Source of the DNA: Closterium sp. NIES-65
Taxonomy: Eukaryota > Streptophyta > Zygnematophyceae > Desmidiales > Closteriaceae
Reading direction: 5' to 3'
DNA: 64,000 nucleotides
Assembly (NCBI GenBank): GCA_948144175.1
Contig: CANXME010002057.1
Location: 2,404,001-2,468,000 of the forward strand
The translations under genes were made by a program, and so were the position numbers. Shown in pieces: positions 34,701-45,598 of this stretch (its first letter is position 1; each line of letters begins with the position of its first letter). The notes under the pieces are model-generated. The model saw nothing but the letters and a program-made list of their open reading frames with translations, ran no database searches and was not told the DNA's origin.

Positions 34701-34740
34701 GCTGGGTCTTGTACCTGTCTTGCCTCACTTGCTCACCTCT
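28780..34740 (+). pseudogene. gag-pol: copia gag-pol polyprotein, element D
   Basis: ATG 28780 (MTTPSVLTFDAEGRA). Gag is open to a stop at 29896-29898 (sisters have CAG). The Cys/His motif is intact at 29950-30021. The protease motif is DSRAS, with Gly replaced by Arg next to the catalytic Asp (30364). A further stop at 30928 (CAG in sisters) precedes the pre-integrase Cys pair. Integrase HMDVWG and HSDRGGEF are intact. A frameshift near 31365 falls at the integrase Glu region (AERP). A stop at about 31716 comes before the linker repeats (31880-32140). RT reads LVYDDDLVFA (Val to Asp in YVDD, 33759-33770). A stop at about 34260 precedes ADASW, and an extra base near 34612 shifts the RNase H tail. 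Not functional on its own. Confidence 0.9.
31880..32140 (+). repeat. 15-bp repeat linker, element D
   Basis: Array of GGTGCTGAGCCTGGG-like units coding GAEPG, between integrase and RT. Confidence 0.87.
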
Positions 34741-34947
34741 TGGCCTTGCTTGTACTGTTACATATATATATATATACCTGCTCTTGCTTGTCTAGCCTTA
34801 TATATATATGTACTCCTGCATGTGAACTGGCCTTGTGGCCTTGAACTTGTGCTCGGAATGTGTGGTGACTTTGTGATCCACCTTGAGCTTGCTTTGCTTG
34901 ACTGGTCTTGTGACCCCTTGTTCTCCCCCACTTTGCCTATGGGGGTG

Positions 34948-35079
34948 TGTCAGAACATATAGCTTGTGCTTATTGTGTAGGCTATAGTGGGGTAGCCCAT
35001 AAGGGGTACAACCCAATTAGGGTTAGTACTTGTACTCAGTTCATTCATAGTTCATCCACTTCTCGTTTCAATCTCCTCA
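34948..35079 (+). repeat. 3' LTR of element D
   Basis: 132 bp. One difference from the 5' copy (CTTCTCA against CTCCTCA at the end). The polypurine hairpin lies at 34925-34945. Confidence 0.95.
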
Positions 35080-35084
35080 CCCTC

Positions 35085-35390
35085 GACGGAACCGACATTT
35101 TACTCGCCATCCTACTCACCCAAACCAACCCACAGCTAACAGGCCTATTCACCCACGGATACAATACCAACCCATTTTTTACGACTTGAAATTCACAGCT
35201 ACTAGCAGAATCAAAAGGAGTGTATTACGTAAAAACAGGCACCAACCGCATCTCTGTACCCGCATACTCACTACTGAGGGAATTGTTACTGTAGGAGGCA
35301 AATGACGGGACTACCTCGGGACATTTTGGGGCAGAAAAAATGCGACAGCAACTGCAGCGGGGTGGTACGATGAACTGAACTATAGCCTGG
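35085..35390 (+). pseudogene. pol: gypsy protease end fused to integrase zinc-finger region, element E right
   Basis: Starts DGTDILLA (protease), then jumps to THGYNTNPFFTT, AESKGVYYVKTG and LLRELLL...GHFGAEKMRQQLQR, the N-terminal region of a gypsy integrase. RT and RNase H are therefore deleted between. Several stops. The right edge against the inverted element F is near 35390 and not sharply defined. Confidence 0.75.
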
Positions 35391-38300
35391 TCCCTAACTG
35401 CTCCCAAAGGTTCTTCCTGAAGTTGCTGGTAAACTTCGTGTCACGATTGCTGATTTTTGCGGCTGGTATCTCGTGGAGTCGAACGACGGCTGCGATGAAC
35501 AGGCGAGCGTTTCTTCAGCTGAGATCGATTTCTTGCACGTAGCAAAGTGAGCCATCATTGTCAGTCTATCAACGACGACCATTACCGCCTCGTTACCCCC
35601 AAGGTTCGAAGGTAACCCCGTGACAAAATCAATGGTAACCTGCTGCCAGGCGCGCTCGGGCAGTGGAATCGGGTGCAACTGACCCGCCTTTCTCTTTCGC
35701 GAGCTCTTCATCACCTGACACGTACGGCACGAGCCCATGTGGTGCTGTACGTTGGTCAATAGCCCGGCCAATAATGATACTTTTGTAGCTGTTGTCGCAT
35801 TTTTTCTTCCCCGAAGTGACCCAAGGTAATTTCGCCGTGTGCCTTCTACAGTACCAATTTCCTCAATAGTGATTACGCGGGTACCCAAATGCGGTTGGTG
35901 CGTATCTTACGTAATTGACTCCCTTAGCTTCTGCCAGTTGCTGTGATTTTCCAGTCGTAAAAATGGGTCGGTACTGTATCCGTGGGTGAATAGGCCTATC
36001 AATAATGGGTTGGTCTGGGCGAGTAGGATGGCGTGAAGTTGGGCGTGTGAGTGCGTCGGCGGTATTTGATGCGCCTTTTTTGTATGTGATAGTGTAGTGG
36101 AAGTTGGACTCCAGATAGTCCAACCAGCGCATCTGTCGCGGGTTGAGATTCGGCTGGGTGCGGAGATACTGTAGTGATCGGTGATCTGCCCGTACTGTCA
36201 CGTCTGCTCCGGTGAGGTTGCATCGTCACACTTTGAACGCGTGCATGATCGCCAGCATTTTGCGGTCGTGTATCGGGTAGTTGCGTTTGGGCGGGTGAAG
36301 CTTGCGAGACTCATACGCGATTGGCTGGAGGCCGTTCTCGAAGTCCTGTAACAGTAATGCTCCCACGGCGATGTCGCTTGCGTTGCTGACGAGTTCGAAT
36401 TGACGGTGCGGATCTACGATGTGAAGAACGGGCGGAGAACACAAGATTTGTTTGAGGGCTGAGAAGGCAGCTTGCTCTTTCTCCCCCCACGTGTACTCAA
36501 CCCCCTTCCTCAACAGGTCAGTCAACGGAGCAGTCAAGTGCGCCATGTCGGGGATGAACCGGCACATGTATTTGACAAACCCCAAAAAGCTCTTTAACTT
36601 GGTCAAGTTTGTCAGCGCATGCCACGCTTGAATCGTCGCGATCTTCTTCGGGTCTATTTTCACTCCTTCAGGTGAAATAATGTGTCCCAAAAACTCCACT
36701 TTGTCCTGTAAAAACTCTCACTTAGATGCTTTCGTCAGTAGGCGGTTTTCACTCAGTATTTTATATACTGCTTCGATGTCATGTAGGTGCTGTGCTCTAT
36801 TTGGGCTGTGAATCAGTATGTCGTTGATGTATACGATAACGCACTTATCTAAAAGCGGGTGGAAGGCTCCGTTCATGTTCATTTGAAAAGTGGCCGGGGC
36901 GTTGGTCAATCTGAAGGGCATGACGGTGTATTCGAAGGATCCGTAGCGTGTTCGGAAAGCAGTTTTCGAGCAGTCGGGTGGGTGACTCGGATCTGGTGGT
37001 AGCCTCCTCAAAGGTCAATTTTCGAGAAAACCCGGCCTGTGCGCAGCTGGTCGATCAGTTCGTCAGCTCGTGGGATGGGGTAATGGGACTTGATGGTAAC
37101 CCTATTCAGTGCGCAGTAGTCGATGCCATGCGAAAACCCCCGTCCTTTTTCGGTGTGAACAGTTTCGGTGCTACGAAGGGTGACGAACTCAGTTAAATGA
37201 ACTCCTTCTTGAGCAACTAATCCAGCTGCTTTCTTAGTTTGTCCAGTTCGGGCTGGGCCGGTCGGAACTGTCGCTGTACTATCGGGTGTGGCCCCGGTTC
37301 TAGTTCTATCCTGTGGTCGTGCGGTCGCTGAGGTGGCAGTCCTCTCGGCAGGTCGTCCGGGAAAATCCCATAGTACTGCTTCAGGAGCACTGCCAAGTCA
37401 TCCAGTACATCAGCTAGAAGTTTCTATAAACCCCCCCCCCCCCCCCCCCCCCCCCTTTGTCTGCTGCTTCGGCTTCCCGAATGTCGACCGCGTACACATC
37501 AGTTCCTGCCGCTACGGCGCGATTCATCGTAATTGCGTTGACACGCACCGACGAAGACTCAGGCGAGCCCCAGCGAGGTAAGGCGATGTTGTTACTGTTC
37601 ACTCGCACTGTGCAGTCACCCGTCGTCGACACGATTTGCAGGTTGTGTCGTTGCAGCCAATCACAGCCAAGTAAAATGTCGGTTCCGTTGAGGGTTGTCG
37701 CGAGCATTTCCTGAGTAAACGTGAAATTACCCCCGCATCGAATCCGAACTCGGTCTATGCGTTCCCGTATCGCCAGTGGCGTGCCGTCAACCAGTCTTGC
37801 GCCGATCTCAGGTAATCTGTCCAGTGGTAGTCTCAGTTTCCGTGCTGTGGCGGAGTTGATCAGGCTGTCGCTGGCTCCCCCGTCTACGAATATTTTAACT
37901 AAGTCCGTCCCAATTTTCCCACTAAGCAGTATGGGGCCGTCCACCGTAGTACCCTCATTATTTTGCCGGGTGTGGTCGATTGTGTGAACCAGCACAATCA
38001 CTCGGTGAGGGTCGGTTGGGTCGGGCGAGCGGTGTGACCTATCGGGAGAGGGCTCGTTTGCTACTGACTCCCAGCGTTTCCCTGCTGCTTGGTCTCTTTC
38101 TGCTGCTCAGCTGCCCCCTTTCCCTTAGCGTTTTCCGAGCATTCGTTTTTGCGGTGTCCCGGCTGATTACACGCGAAGCACCGCCATTAAAACGGTGCGG
38201 CAGCGGCATTCGCGACGACGGCACGTATCGTGGCTTCCTCGTTTGTCCCACGAGATCGATGTCCCTAGTTGTTGTTGCTTCCGTAGGACCCTGGTCTCTG

Positions 38301-38756
38301 TCGGCCGAAAAAGTCGAGCTTCTCCGCCATGGCAAGAATCTCCTGGAAATCGATGACGTCGCGAAGCTGGATCTCCTGAACGATGTCTAGGCCAGCGATG
38401 TAGCGGTTGATATGCTAAGATTCATGCATGTAGCCCACCTGCTCGCACAACGCCAGAAACCCGCTGGTGTAGTCTTGGACGGAACCGAGTTGGCATCAAC
38501 TGTGGAGCTTCTGACGCGCCGCGATCGAAGCCGCAATTGGCTTAAACCGAGCATATAGACCTGCGCACCATGGCGGATGCTGCGGCTTCAGTGGCATCGG
38601 TGACGGCAGCGCCGAATCGTTGGTCGGTGCCAAAATCGTGACACGAGGCTGGCTCCTAGGCGCATTCATCATTTCGGGGTGTGTCATGCCGTGGTCGTCG
38701 TATCCGTCATTGCGGACGACGCCATCACTGGCCGCACTTGCTGGTTGCCCCACACT
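35391..38756 (-). pseudogene. gag-pol: Ty3/gypsy gag-pol, element F
   Basis: Read on the minus strand from 38756: gag (LPSPMPLKPQHPP, SVQDYTSGFLALCEQVGYM), zinc knuckle CFACNQPGHRKNEC (38139-38180, all four ligands kept, in a shifted frame), retropepsin VDGGASDSLIN (about 37880), RT with FRLTNAPATFQ and VYINDIL (36820-36840; first Asp of the usual YIDDIL replaced by Asn), RNase H (KQILCSPPVLHIVD, VTVRADHRSLQYL), integrase zinc finger and core (GSCRTCQVMK, IDFVTGLP, DTKFTSNF). Order PR-RT-RH-INT is diagnostic of gypsy. Multiple frameshifts and stops. The integrase C-terminus and 3' LTR are missing at the left edge. Confidence 0.85.
37431..37455. repeat. 25-base poly-C run
   Basis: Uninterrupted C tract in the degenerate protease-RT spacer of gypsy F. 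A run of similar length lies at about 51029-51053. Confidence 0.9.
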
Positions 38757-38778
38757 TCCGTGCTGCGATGCCGGTTGT

Positions 38779-39081
38779 GCAGCTGCAGTTCATGGCGGAA
38801 GATGCAGCGGCTGATGGAGGAGGAGGGCGAGCTGGCAACGCTCATCGACATTCTCTTCAGCAGCCTCGACACCGACGGCAGCGGCACCATCTCCTCCTGC
38901 GAGCTCAAGCCCGCGCTCTCCACCATGGTGCAGAACATGGGACTACACACGCTCTGCCGTGAGTGCCATCTCTCAGTTTATGTCCGCATTAGTGGCGGGT
39001 AGGTAGCGGCGGGTAGTGAGATGAAAGCAGCGCTCTCCACCACGGGGCAGAACATGGGACTGCACACCCTCTGCCGCGAGT
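38779..39081 (+). pseudogene. EF-hand calcium-binding exon fragment of a host gene
   Basis: Plus-strand frame ...MQRLMEEEGELATLIDILFSS followed by a canonical 12-residue EF-hand loop DTDGSGTISSCE (38868-38903; Asp, Asp, Ser, Thr and Glu at the calcium positions), then LKPALSTMVQNMGLHTLC. It ends at a consensus splice donor GTGAGT (38959-38964). Candidate acceptor AGs lie at 38782 and 38807. A diverged copy of the last 64 nt (38901-38964) follows at 39018-39081, where the donor reads GCGAGT. Only one EF-hand is seen and no whole gene. The fragment is flanked on both sides by minus-strand gypsy gag. The parent gene was not recognised. Confidence 0.65.
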
Positions 39082-39085
39082 AAAT

Positions 39086-39224
39086 TGCAGTCACGTGCTA
39101 TTGCGTTGTTGCATGTAGTGGTTGCGTCGTCAGCGCCACAATTTCTTCTGAATTCTCATGCAGCTGGCGCAGCACTTCGTTTAGGCGGTCCTGCGTGAGC
39201 ATCGTGACGTCGATGTGGTCAGCC
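39086..39224 (-). pseudogene. gag: gypsy gag N-terminus, element F
   Basis: ATG at 39224 on the minus strand gives MADHIDVTMLTQDRLNEVLR and continues to a stop beyond HATTQ. A gag start with the same first residues (MAEHINVT) follows the gypsy LTR at 49707. The rest of gag resumes at about 38756, beyond the EF-hand fragment. Confidence 0.7.
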
Positions 39225-39416
39225 ATAACGAAGGGCGTCGGCTCAGCTTAGTCTAGGCGCAGTCGTGGCTGCACGCGTTTACGAGAGAACGCAAGGACAG
39301 CGGCTCCTAGGTGCTAAGGGGTGTGAGTCCCTTCGAGCGAGAGCGGGAAATCAAAAGTTGATTTCCCGGGGTGCGGAGATGCGCAGTCTGAAAAGAATGT
39401 GGCTCTGATAACCAAG
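39225..39416 (-). promoter_or_regulatory. gypsy leader with primer binding site
   Basis: Minus strand TGGTTATCAGAGCC (39401-39414) two bases after the LTR end. This is a tRNA-iMet-like primer site, followed by the leader up to the gag ATG. The leader matches 49525-49706 on the plus strand. Confidence 0.7.
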
Positions 39417-39972
39417 AATTATGGGTGCAATGAATCGAGGTAGCGAGGATTGCACTAAGGTGTTCAATGAGTACAAAGTATGAGCGAATTTGTATAGGCG
39501 AAACATGCAAAGGGTAACGCGGTGCGTGCAAGCTAGCTAGTGCTACCCTGGCGCGAGGTTCGGGCTAGTCCCGAAGCGTAGGCCGACTTGGCTGCTCCAA
39601 CAGTGCAATGTTTGGTGAAACAGTGCGCGTGAAATTGGCGAAGCCCTATTAGCAGTAACGGGTGAACAGCGGTTGCTGCTGTATGCGATGTTGACGGTCG
39701 CGGTAAGGAATGTCGAGAAATTTTCTTACAAAATTGCACTATCGAAGCAAATCAGTACAATGAGCAAAGGAATGAGCGAGAGCTAAATAGCAAAGGCCAC
39801 AGTGGTAACGGTAACGAACTTTGGGTGACGCGCGACGGGCCTGTGACTGAGGTCGGGAAAGTGCCGAAGCGGAGGCCCAGATTGTGGGTTACCAGCCGAG
39901 CCATGAGGTTGGGTTGCGACGGGCGAGGTGGCGGGAAATAGCTGAGGCGAGTATCGCGAGTGAACGGTGACA
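39417..39972 (-). repeat. gypsy LTR
   Basis: Reverse complement resembles 49205-49522 over its 3' half (ACAGCAGCA...CGTTACTGCT, TTCACCAAACATTGCACTG, GCACCC). The start at about 39972 (TGTCACC on the minus strand) is uncertain because integrase coding sequence runs straight into it. Confidence 0.65.
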
Positions 39973-40491
39973 TGGCAGGTGGGACACGATGCCACGTGTC
40001 GTTGTACGTCGGTCAACATTTCGGGCCAGCAGTAGTACCGCTGCAACTGCTGCCGTGTTTTTTCTATCCCGAAATGGTCTGAGGTAATCTCGTCGTATGC
40101 CTCCTGTAGTAGCAGCTCCCTTAGCAAAGTGTATCCTGGAACCCAGATGCGGTCGGTGCCGATTTTTACGTAATAAACCCCTTTTGCTGCTGCGAACTGC
40201 TGCAAATTGCCACCTGTGAAGAAGGGGCCTATTTGATATCCATGGGTAAATAGTCTTCTTAGTAGCGGGCTGGTCTGGGCGAGTATTACAGCTTGGATTG
40301 GGCAGTGGGGCGGGTCAGTGCATCGGCAATGTTCGATGCCCCTATTTGTAGGTAACCGTGTAGTGAAAATTCGACTCGAGGAAATCGAGCCACCAGACCT
40401 CTCGTGAGTTGAGTTGGGGCTGTGTGCAGAGGTACTATAGAGATTTATGGTCTTTCCGTACTGTCACGTCTGCACCGGTCAAATATCAATG
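39973..40491 (-). pseudogene. pol: gypsy RNase H end and integrase zinc finger, element L
   Basis: Minus strand: TGADVTVRKDHKSL (RNase H), WLDFLESNFHYTVTYK, then AAAKGVYYVKIGTDRIWVPG, SDHFGIEKTRQQLQRYYCWP and VASCPTCH (integrase HHCC finger). The integrase core is absent. The sequence passes directly into the LTR at about 39972. Similar to F and E but a separate copy. Confidence 0.78.
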
Positions 40492-40915
40492 TGAGAAAAG
40501 TACGAGTGAATGATGTGAACTAGAAAGGAGATGGGTACAAGTAGGAAAACCTAGAATAGCTGTACCCCATAATGTCTACCCCAGTACAGCCTACACAGGC
40601 TATATCATTCATGTTTGACACACCCCCATAGGCAAAGTGGGGGAGAACAAGAGGTCACAAGACCAGTCAAGCAAAGCAAAGCAAGCTCAGGGTGGATCAC
40701 GATGTCACCACGCATTCTGAGCACAGGCACAAGGACACAAGGCCAGTACACATGCAGATTTATACATCAAGGTGAACAAGCAAGACAGAGATCTCAACCT
40801 AGCAAGGGTAAGCATGCAGGTGCAGGTATAAATATTGATCATAGTACAAGCAAAGTCAAGAAGTGAGCAAGTGAGGCCAAGTAGGCACAAGACCTAGCAT
40901 AGTACAAAAGCGCTG
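40492..40915 (-). mobile_element. truncated 3' end of a C-family copia element
   Basis: LTR 40492-40620 (129 bp, minus-strand start TGTCAAACATG). Then the polypurine hairpin (40623-40643) and the 3' untranslated end up to the family's stop region, broken off at about 40915. It sits between gypsy protease (40916-41111) and gypsy RNase H (up to 40491), so it is a further nested insertion with its 5' portion lost. Confidence 0.85.
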
Positions 40916-41111
40916 ATGGCATTGACGTGGACCGTCGAAGACTCAGGCAGCTGCCACCGAGGTAGTTCGACCCAGCTACCGCTGCTTTGCACAGTGCAGC
41001 TGCCTGTCGTCTAGTCAATTCACGGATTGTAGCGTCGCAGCCAAACACGTCCTAGTAATATGTCGTGCCCATCTAGTGTGGTCGCGAGAATATCCTGTGT
41101 AAGCCCGTAGT
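40916..41111 (-). pseudogene. pol: gypsy protease fragment, element L
   Basis: Minus strand GGNYGLTQDILATTLDGHDILLGRVWLRRYNP, a retropepsin C-terminal part matching E and F. It abuts copia RNase H of element H at about 41111. Confidence 0.75.
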
Positions 41112-44035
41112 TTCCCCCTAGTGATGGCTGACTTGCTATCCACCCAGAGGACTGTCGGTTTCCCGGCATCCAGCAGCCGGAAATGTGCAAGAAGGAAGTG
41201 AAGGCGGCGTCCCTCCTTGCTGGCTTCGGTGGCCGCCACGTACTCCGACTCGGCCGACGATAGCGTCGCGCACTTGATGCGCTGGCTCGACCAGGAGACT
41301 GCAGCCCCTCCGTAGATGAACACGTAGCCGCCCGTGCTCGTCCTCTTCTGCTTGTTGACGGCGTCGTCGGCGTCCATGTAGCCGACCAGCTCCAGCGACT
41401 GTGATCCACCGCCGAACTCCAGGGCGGTGTCGCGGGTGTTGGCGAGGTAAGCGAGGCAACGGTCGACCTCGTGCCAGTGTTGGTCGCTCCTCACCGTGAG
41501 GCTGCTCCCCAGCTTGCTGTAGGTGAAGGCGATGTCCGGCCTTTGCCGCGAACTACAGCGAGCTACAGCGAGCTTTGCCTACACGGTTACCTACACGGCG
41601 ATGTTCGTCTTTGCCGCGAACTACAGCGAGCTGACTTTCTGACGTTACTCCTCTTGTCACTCCTCTGCCTCCTCCTCGTCGAAGGTCAGCTCGGCATAGG
41701 CGTCGAACGAGACCGGCGTCTTCGAAGTGTGCCCGGTCTGCTTTTCGTCGATGAAGCGCCTACGCAGCTTGTCGGCGTAGCCCTGCTGGTGCAGCCTCAG
41801 CTTCCCCACCGACCTGTCGCGGACGATCTCCAGCACGAGTTACTTCTGCAACGGTGAGATCTCGCGCAGCTCGTAGGCGGCCTCCAGCAGTTCCTTCTGC
41901 TCCTTTAGCATCTCGGGGCTGTTGCTGGAGGCGAGCAGGTCGTCGACGTAGACCAGCGCCCAGCAGGCGACACCGTTGTTGCCGACCTTGAAGTACAGAG
42001 CCTCGTCGACCTGACCAGCACGTCGTTGAGCGCCAAGTACCACAGCAACGGCGACTTCTTCAGCCCGTACAGGCTCTTCAGTAGCTTGCACACCCGGCCG
42101 GTCCCATCGTTGAAGTAGTCCGGCTGGTTCATGTACAGCACCCGGTCGAGCTTGCTCTACAGGAAGGCGTTCTTCATGTTGAGCTGCATAAGGTTGAGGT
42201 TGAGGACGGCGACGATACTGATGAAGATCCTTAGCGTGACGTAGCTGCTCACCGGCGCGTACGTCTCGTCATAGTCGGCACCGTATACCTACGTGAAGCC
42301 CTTCACGACCAGCCTTGCCTTCTCGCATTCAACGGTGTCGTCGATGTGGTACTTCGTCATCAACACCCACCGGTTCTTCATGATGTTCACCCCCGGCGGC
42401 CGTTCAAACAGCTCTCACATCCCCATGTCGATGAGGCTACGGATCTCCTCCTCCATGGCGGCCTTCACCGCCGCGCTCTTCCAGCTTGCCAGCACCTCCT
42501 TCACCGTCATCGTCGAGATGTCCCAACGATGCTCGGGGTCGGCATGCATGTCGGGGTCGAGCTCCGGAAACTCCTCATCGTCTTCTGCGTTGTCGTACAG
42601 CAGGCCATCATCGTCCATGTCGTACACTGTAATGAAGGCAGCGGGGAAGAAGAAGTCGGGTGGCCTCCGAATTCGGCCTGACTTCCGAGGTCCAGGCTGA
42701 ACCTCCACCACGTCGCTATTGGTGGATACCTCAACGTCCCCTCCGTCGTCACCGGCTTTGCTGCCCTCAGCGTCCTGCTGCACCACAGTCCGCTTCCCAG
42801 CCAACTTCTCCCCTGTGGTTGGCTCCTCTGCCGACTGCCTGGTTGCCGACTGCTCCATGGTAGGCTTCACCGCTGCCTACTCCCCTGTCGGCAGCTGCCC
42901 TGCTGGTGCCTTCTTCTCCGGCTTCACCCAAGTCGGCTGCATCTCCTCGACCTGCTCCTCCCCTATCAACGTCGACTTCACTCCCACGTCGACTTGCACC
43001 TCGCCACGTCGGCCACTGGCGATGCTCTTGGTCGGCGCCGAAGGCGACGTCCCACTTTTCCCCTCATCGCCGGAGGCCGACACCGGAGTCAGCCCGCGCA
43101 GGACAGCCACGAGGGGAGGGGTAGGGGGGAAGGAGGACGGACGACCTCGGCGTCCTCATCAGCAAGCTCACCGACCTCGGTGAGCAGAGGCAGCGTCGCC
43201 GTCGAGGTGTCCGTCGGCGGGTGGACCGGTGCCCGCCCCGACGCCGGCCCGTGCTCCGCACCGACTCCACCACCGTCCTCATCTCCCGCTCCGCCATGCC
43301 TTTCTTCTGCGGGGTGTTTGGGCAAGTCAGGTCGTGGACGATCCTCTTGGCCTTCACAAAGTCGGTGAACTGCTTCGCGAGGAACTCCCCTCCTCGGTTG
43401 GAGCGCAGCATCAACACCGACTTCTTCGTCTGCCACTCAGCCACCGCCAGCCACTGCACGAACTCCTGCAATGCATCCGACTTCCTGGCGACCGGCCTCA
43501 CCCTGACGTAGCGGGTCTTGCGGTCCTTCAGAAACAAGAAGTACAGGCTGCCATCCTTGGCAGCCACCGGGAAAGGCCCGCACAGGTCGATGCGCATGAC
43601 GGTCAGCACGTCATCGGCGTCGGAGCCCTGGTTGGGGAAGGTGTGCTGTGCCAGCTTCCCGCCAACACACGAGACACACGGCGAGCCGGCGCCCGACGCC
43701 GGCTTGAGGTCTAGCCCAATGGCGACCTCGTGCTTTGCCGAGCTCCTAATGGTGTCCATGCCAACATGCGCAAGCCTCACATGCAGCCTGTCCGGGGTCG
43801 ACTTCGTCGCCGAGACGATCGCCCGAAGGGCCATGATCTTCGTCGGGGGCGCTGTCAACCTCGTCGAGCAGGGACGCAGGTCGGTGCAGAGGACTCGCCC
43901 TGTATAGGACGCCCGACCAAGGACATCTCCCGCCACCAAGACAAGTAACATCCCGTTGCCATCCTCTTGTAGCTTCACACCGTTCTCTTTCAGCTGCCCG
44001 GCGGAAAGTAGATTCGCGCCAGTGAGACGATCGGC
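41112..44035 (-). pseudogene. pol: copia pol (INT, RT, RNase H), element H (A-type)
   Basis: Minus strand. RNase H (YMDADDAVNKQKRT, SAESEYVAATEASKE, LWVDSKSAI) is cut at 41112. RT has LVYVDDLLASS intact (about 41930-41965), YMNQPDYFNDG and LYGLKKSP. The RT start (MTVKEVLASW, 42415-42870) and linker ...STNSDVVEVQPGPRKSGRIRRPPDF allow A's broken linker to be checked. Integrase has MRIDLCGPF, LRSNRGGEFL (second catalytic Asp changed to Asn) and KGMAEREM (Glu present). The pre-integrase zinc finger ends CVSC. Stops and frameshifts throughout. Only the tail of the protease region (ANLLSAGQLKENG) remains. Confidence 0.85.
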
Positions 44036-45075
44036 TCCATGACGCCGACTAGCGAGCACAACGCCGTCTTGTCGTCCCGCCCCTTTCCGCCAGCAGAGGA
44101 GTCGACGTCCTTCGCCGAGGTCGACGTGGACGTCTGCTTCTCCTTGCGCGGCTTGTTTCCTCCTCGACGAGGACGACAGCTGCTAGACCTTCCGCGGCCT
44201 CCCTTGGCGTCGTTGTCGTCGGAGTCGCTACAGTCGGGGCACTCATAGGAGAGGTGGTCGGGGTCGCCGCACAGCAAGCACTCCCGACGTCGACTTCCTC
44301 GTCCTCGACCGCCGTCCTTGGCCGACTTCTTCTTGTCGACTTCCTTGGCCGGCTTCCAGCCACTGCTACCACCGCTGCCAGACTGCCTGCGCTGCCCCAG
44401 TCAACCTCCTTGCTTCGCCGGGGCAACGTAGTTCACCTGCGCCAGGAGCTCCCGGGACTGCTCGGCCTCCTGCATCGCCTCGTCCTGCATGATGTACGAG
44501 GTCAGGGTGTCCTCGTTGAGTGTCGCCCACGTGCTCGGTGCCATCGACAGGCGCTTCAGCAGGTTGTAGCTGCTCGGGAGTCCCTGCATGACGAGGGTGA
44601 CGTACGACGCTGTCGAGTACTGGGCGCCGGCCATCCTTATGGTGGCGAGAATTCGCCGAGCTCGGTTGCAGTAGTCGGTCACCGTCTCCTAGTCACCCAT
44701 ACGCACGTGCGTCAGCTGCCCCTCCAGCTGGGCGATGAACAAATCGTCGGTGACTTAGTAGGTCGATTCGATGAAGTGCCACGCCCGGTGGCCGGCGTTG
44801 AGGTACTCCCTGCACCACTTCAAGGCGATCTGCACGCCCGGCGAGCAGCACCGTGAAATGACTGTGAAGGTCAGCAGTTGCATGGCGCGAAACTCCGCTC
44901 GCAAGTCGCGGTGGTGCTCCTCCAGCGTCGCCACGGTCCCTCGGGCGAAGCCGATCAGCTCGACCATCTCCAACTGGGGCTTGATGGCTTCCTTCCACGT
45001 GAGGATATCGGGTCAACCAACTAGCGGCGGGGTGACCAAGTTCCTGTTCGGCGTAAACTTGAAGTAGCCATAGCT
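44036..45075 (-). pseudogene. gag: copia gag, element H
   Basis: Minus strand. N-terminal segment FTPNRNL, WKEAIKPQLEMVELIGFARG, then a stop, DYCNRARRILATIRMAGAQYSTASYVT, MQDEAMQEAEQ, and a CCHC knuckle CLLCGDPDHLSYEC (44239-44280). It then passes from SLVGVMEP directly to the ANLLSAGQLK segment of pol. The about 110 residues that carry the protease DSG motif in element A are missing. Same family as A. Confidence 0.82.
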
Positions 45076-45598
45076 TAGTGCAATCCCGCCTGCTATCATG
45101 TGGGTTGCCGACATCGGCGACTATCCACTTTGACGACCTCCGACGTCGCCTTGCGAGAAGCCTGCAGCCGCCCGACGACTGCATCCCTCGTGCCAGAACG
45201 CCGCTGACCTCATCGGTGTGAATCAGACCTCGATGTCTCGACGTGCCTCCCGCACTGCTACCGACTTGGCCACCACCGGCGTTGACGCCCACGTCGACGC
45301 CGCCCTCGGTATTCACCGGTCGAGTAGAGACAGGCCAAGAAGAGTGCTCCGTCGCCCACATAGCACGGATGCCAGCCTCGACGATCGCCCAGGGCAGGTC
45401 GCCATAGTCGTTTGCCTCATGACGTCTCCTCGTGTTCTCCAGCCGTGCCTCCAGGGTGTCCACCACCCCTGCGTCACCTACGGCGCCTACCATAGTGACT
45501 ACCGTACAGCTGCTGGCCTACAACACGCAATAGGTAACTGACCACTACGTCGACCTGACTGAAAGGTAAGTCATGTGCCGTCCATGCTCACCGCACCA
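45076..45598 (-). other. 5' leader of element H
   Basis: No domain recognised; a long minus-strand frame here is not supported by homology to A. On the minus strand TGGTGCGGTGAGC follows the proposed LTR end (CCGCA), but it does not clearly match a known primer tRNA. Confidence 0.35.

Larger units (their letters stand above)
27707..35079 (+). mobile_element. Ty1/copia element D
   Basis: 7373 bp. LTRs of 132 bp differ at one site. Perfect target duplications CCCTC (27702-27706 and 35080-35084) inside the gypsy E protease gene. Removing D restores ...TTLDGTDILL, the same string as ...TTLNGTDILLG in gypsy F. Coding region present from gag to RNase H but with four stops and two indels, although the LTRs are almost identical. 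Confidence 0.96.

Noticed and set aside
45076-45493. Upstream part of a 266-residue minus-strand frame at 44693-45493 as a gene
   Set aside because: Its lower part is gag read in the wrong frame, and the upper part has no match to element A or any recognised domain.
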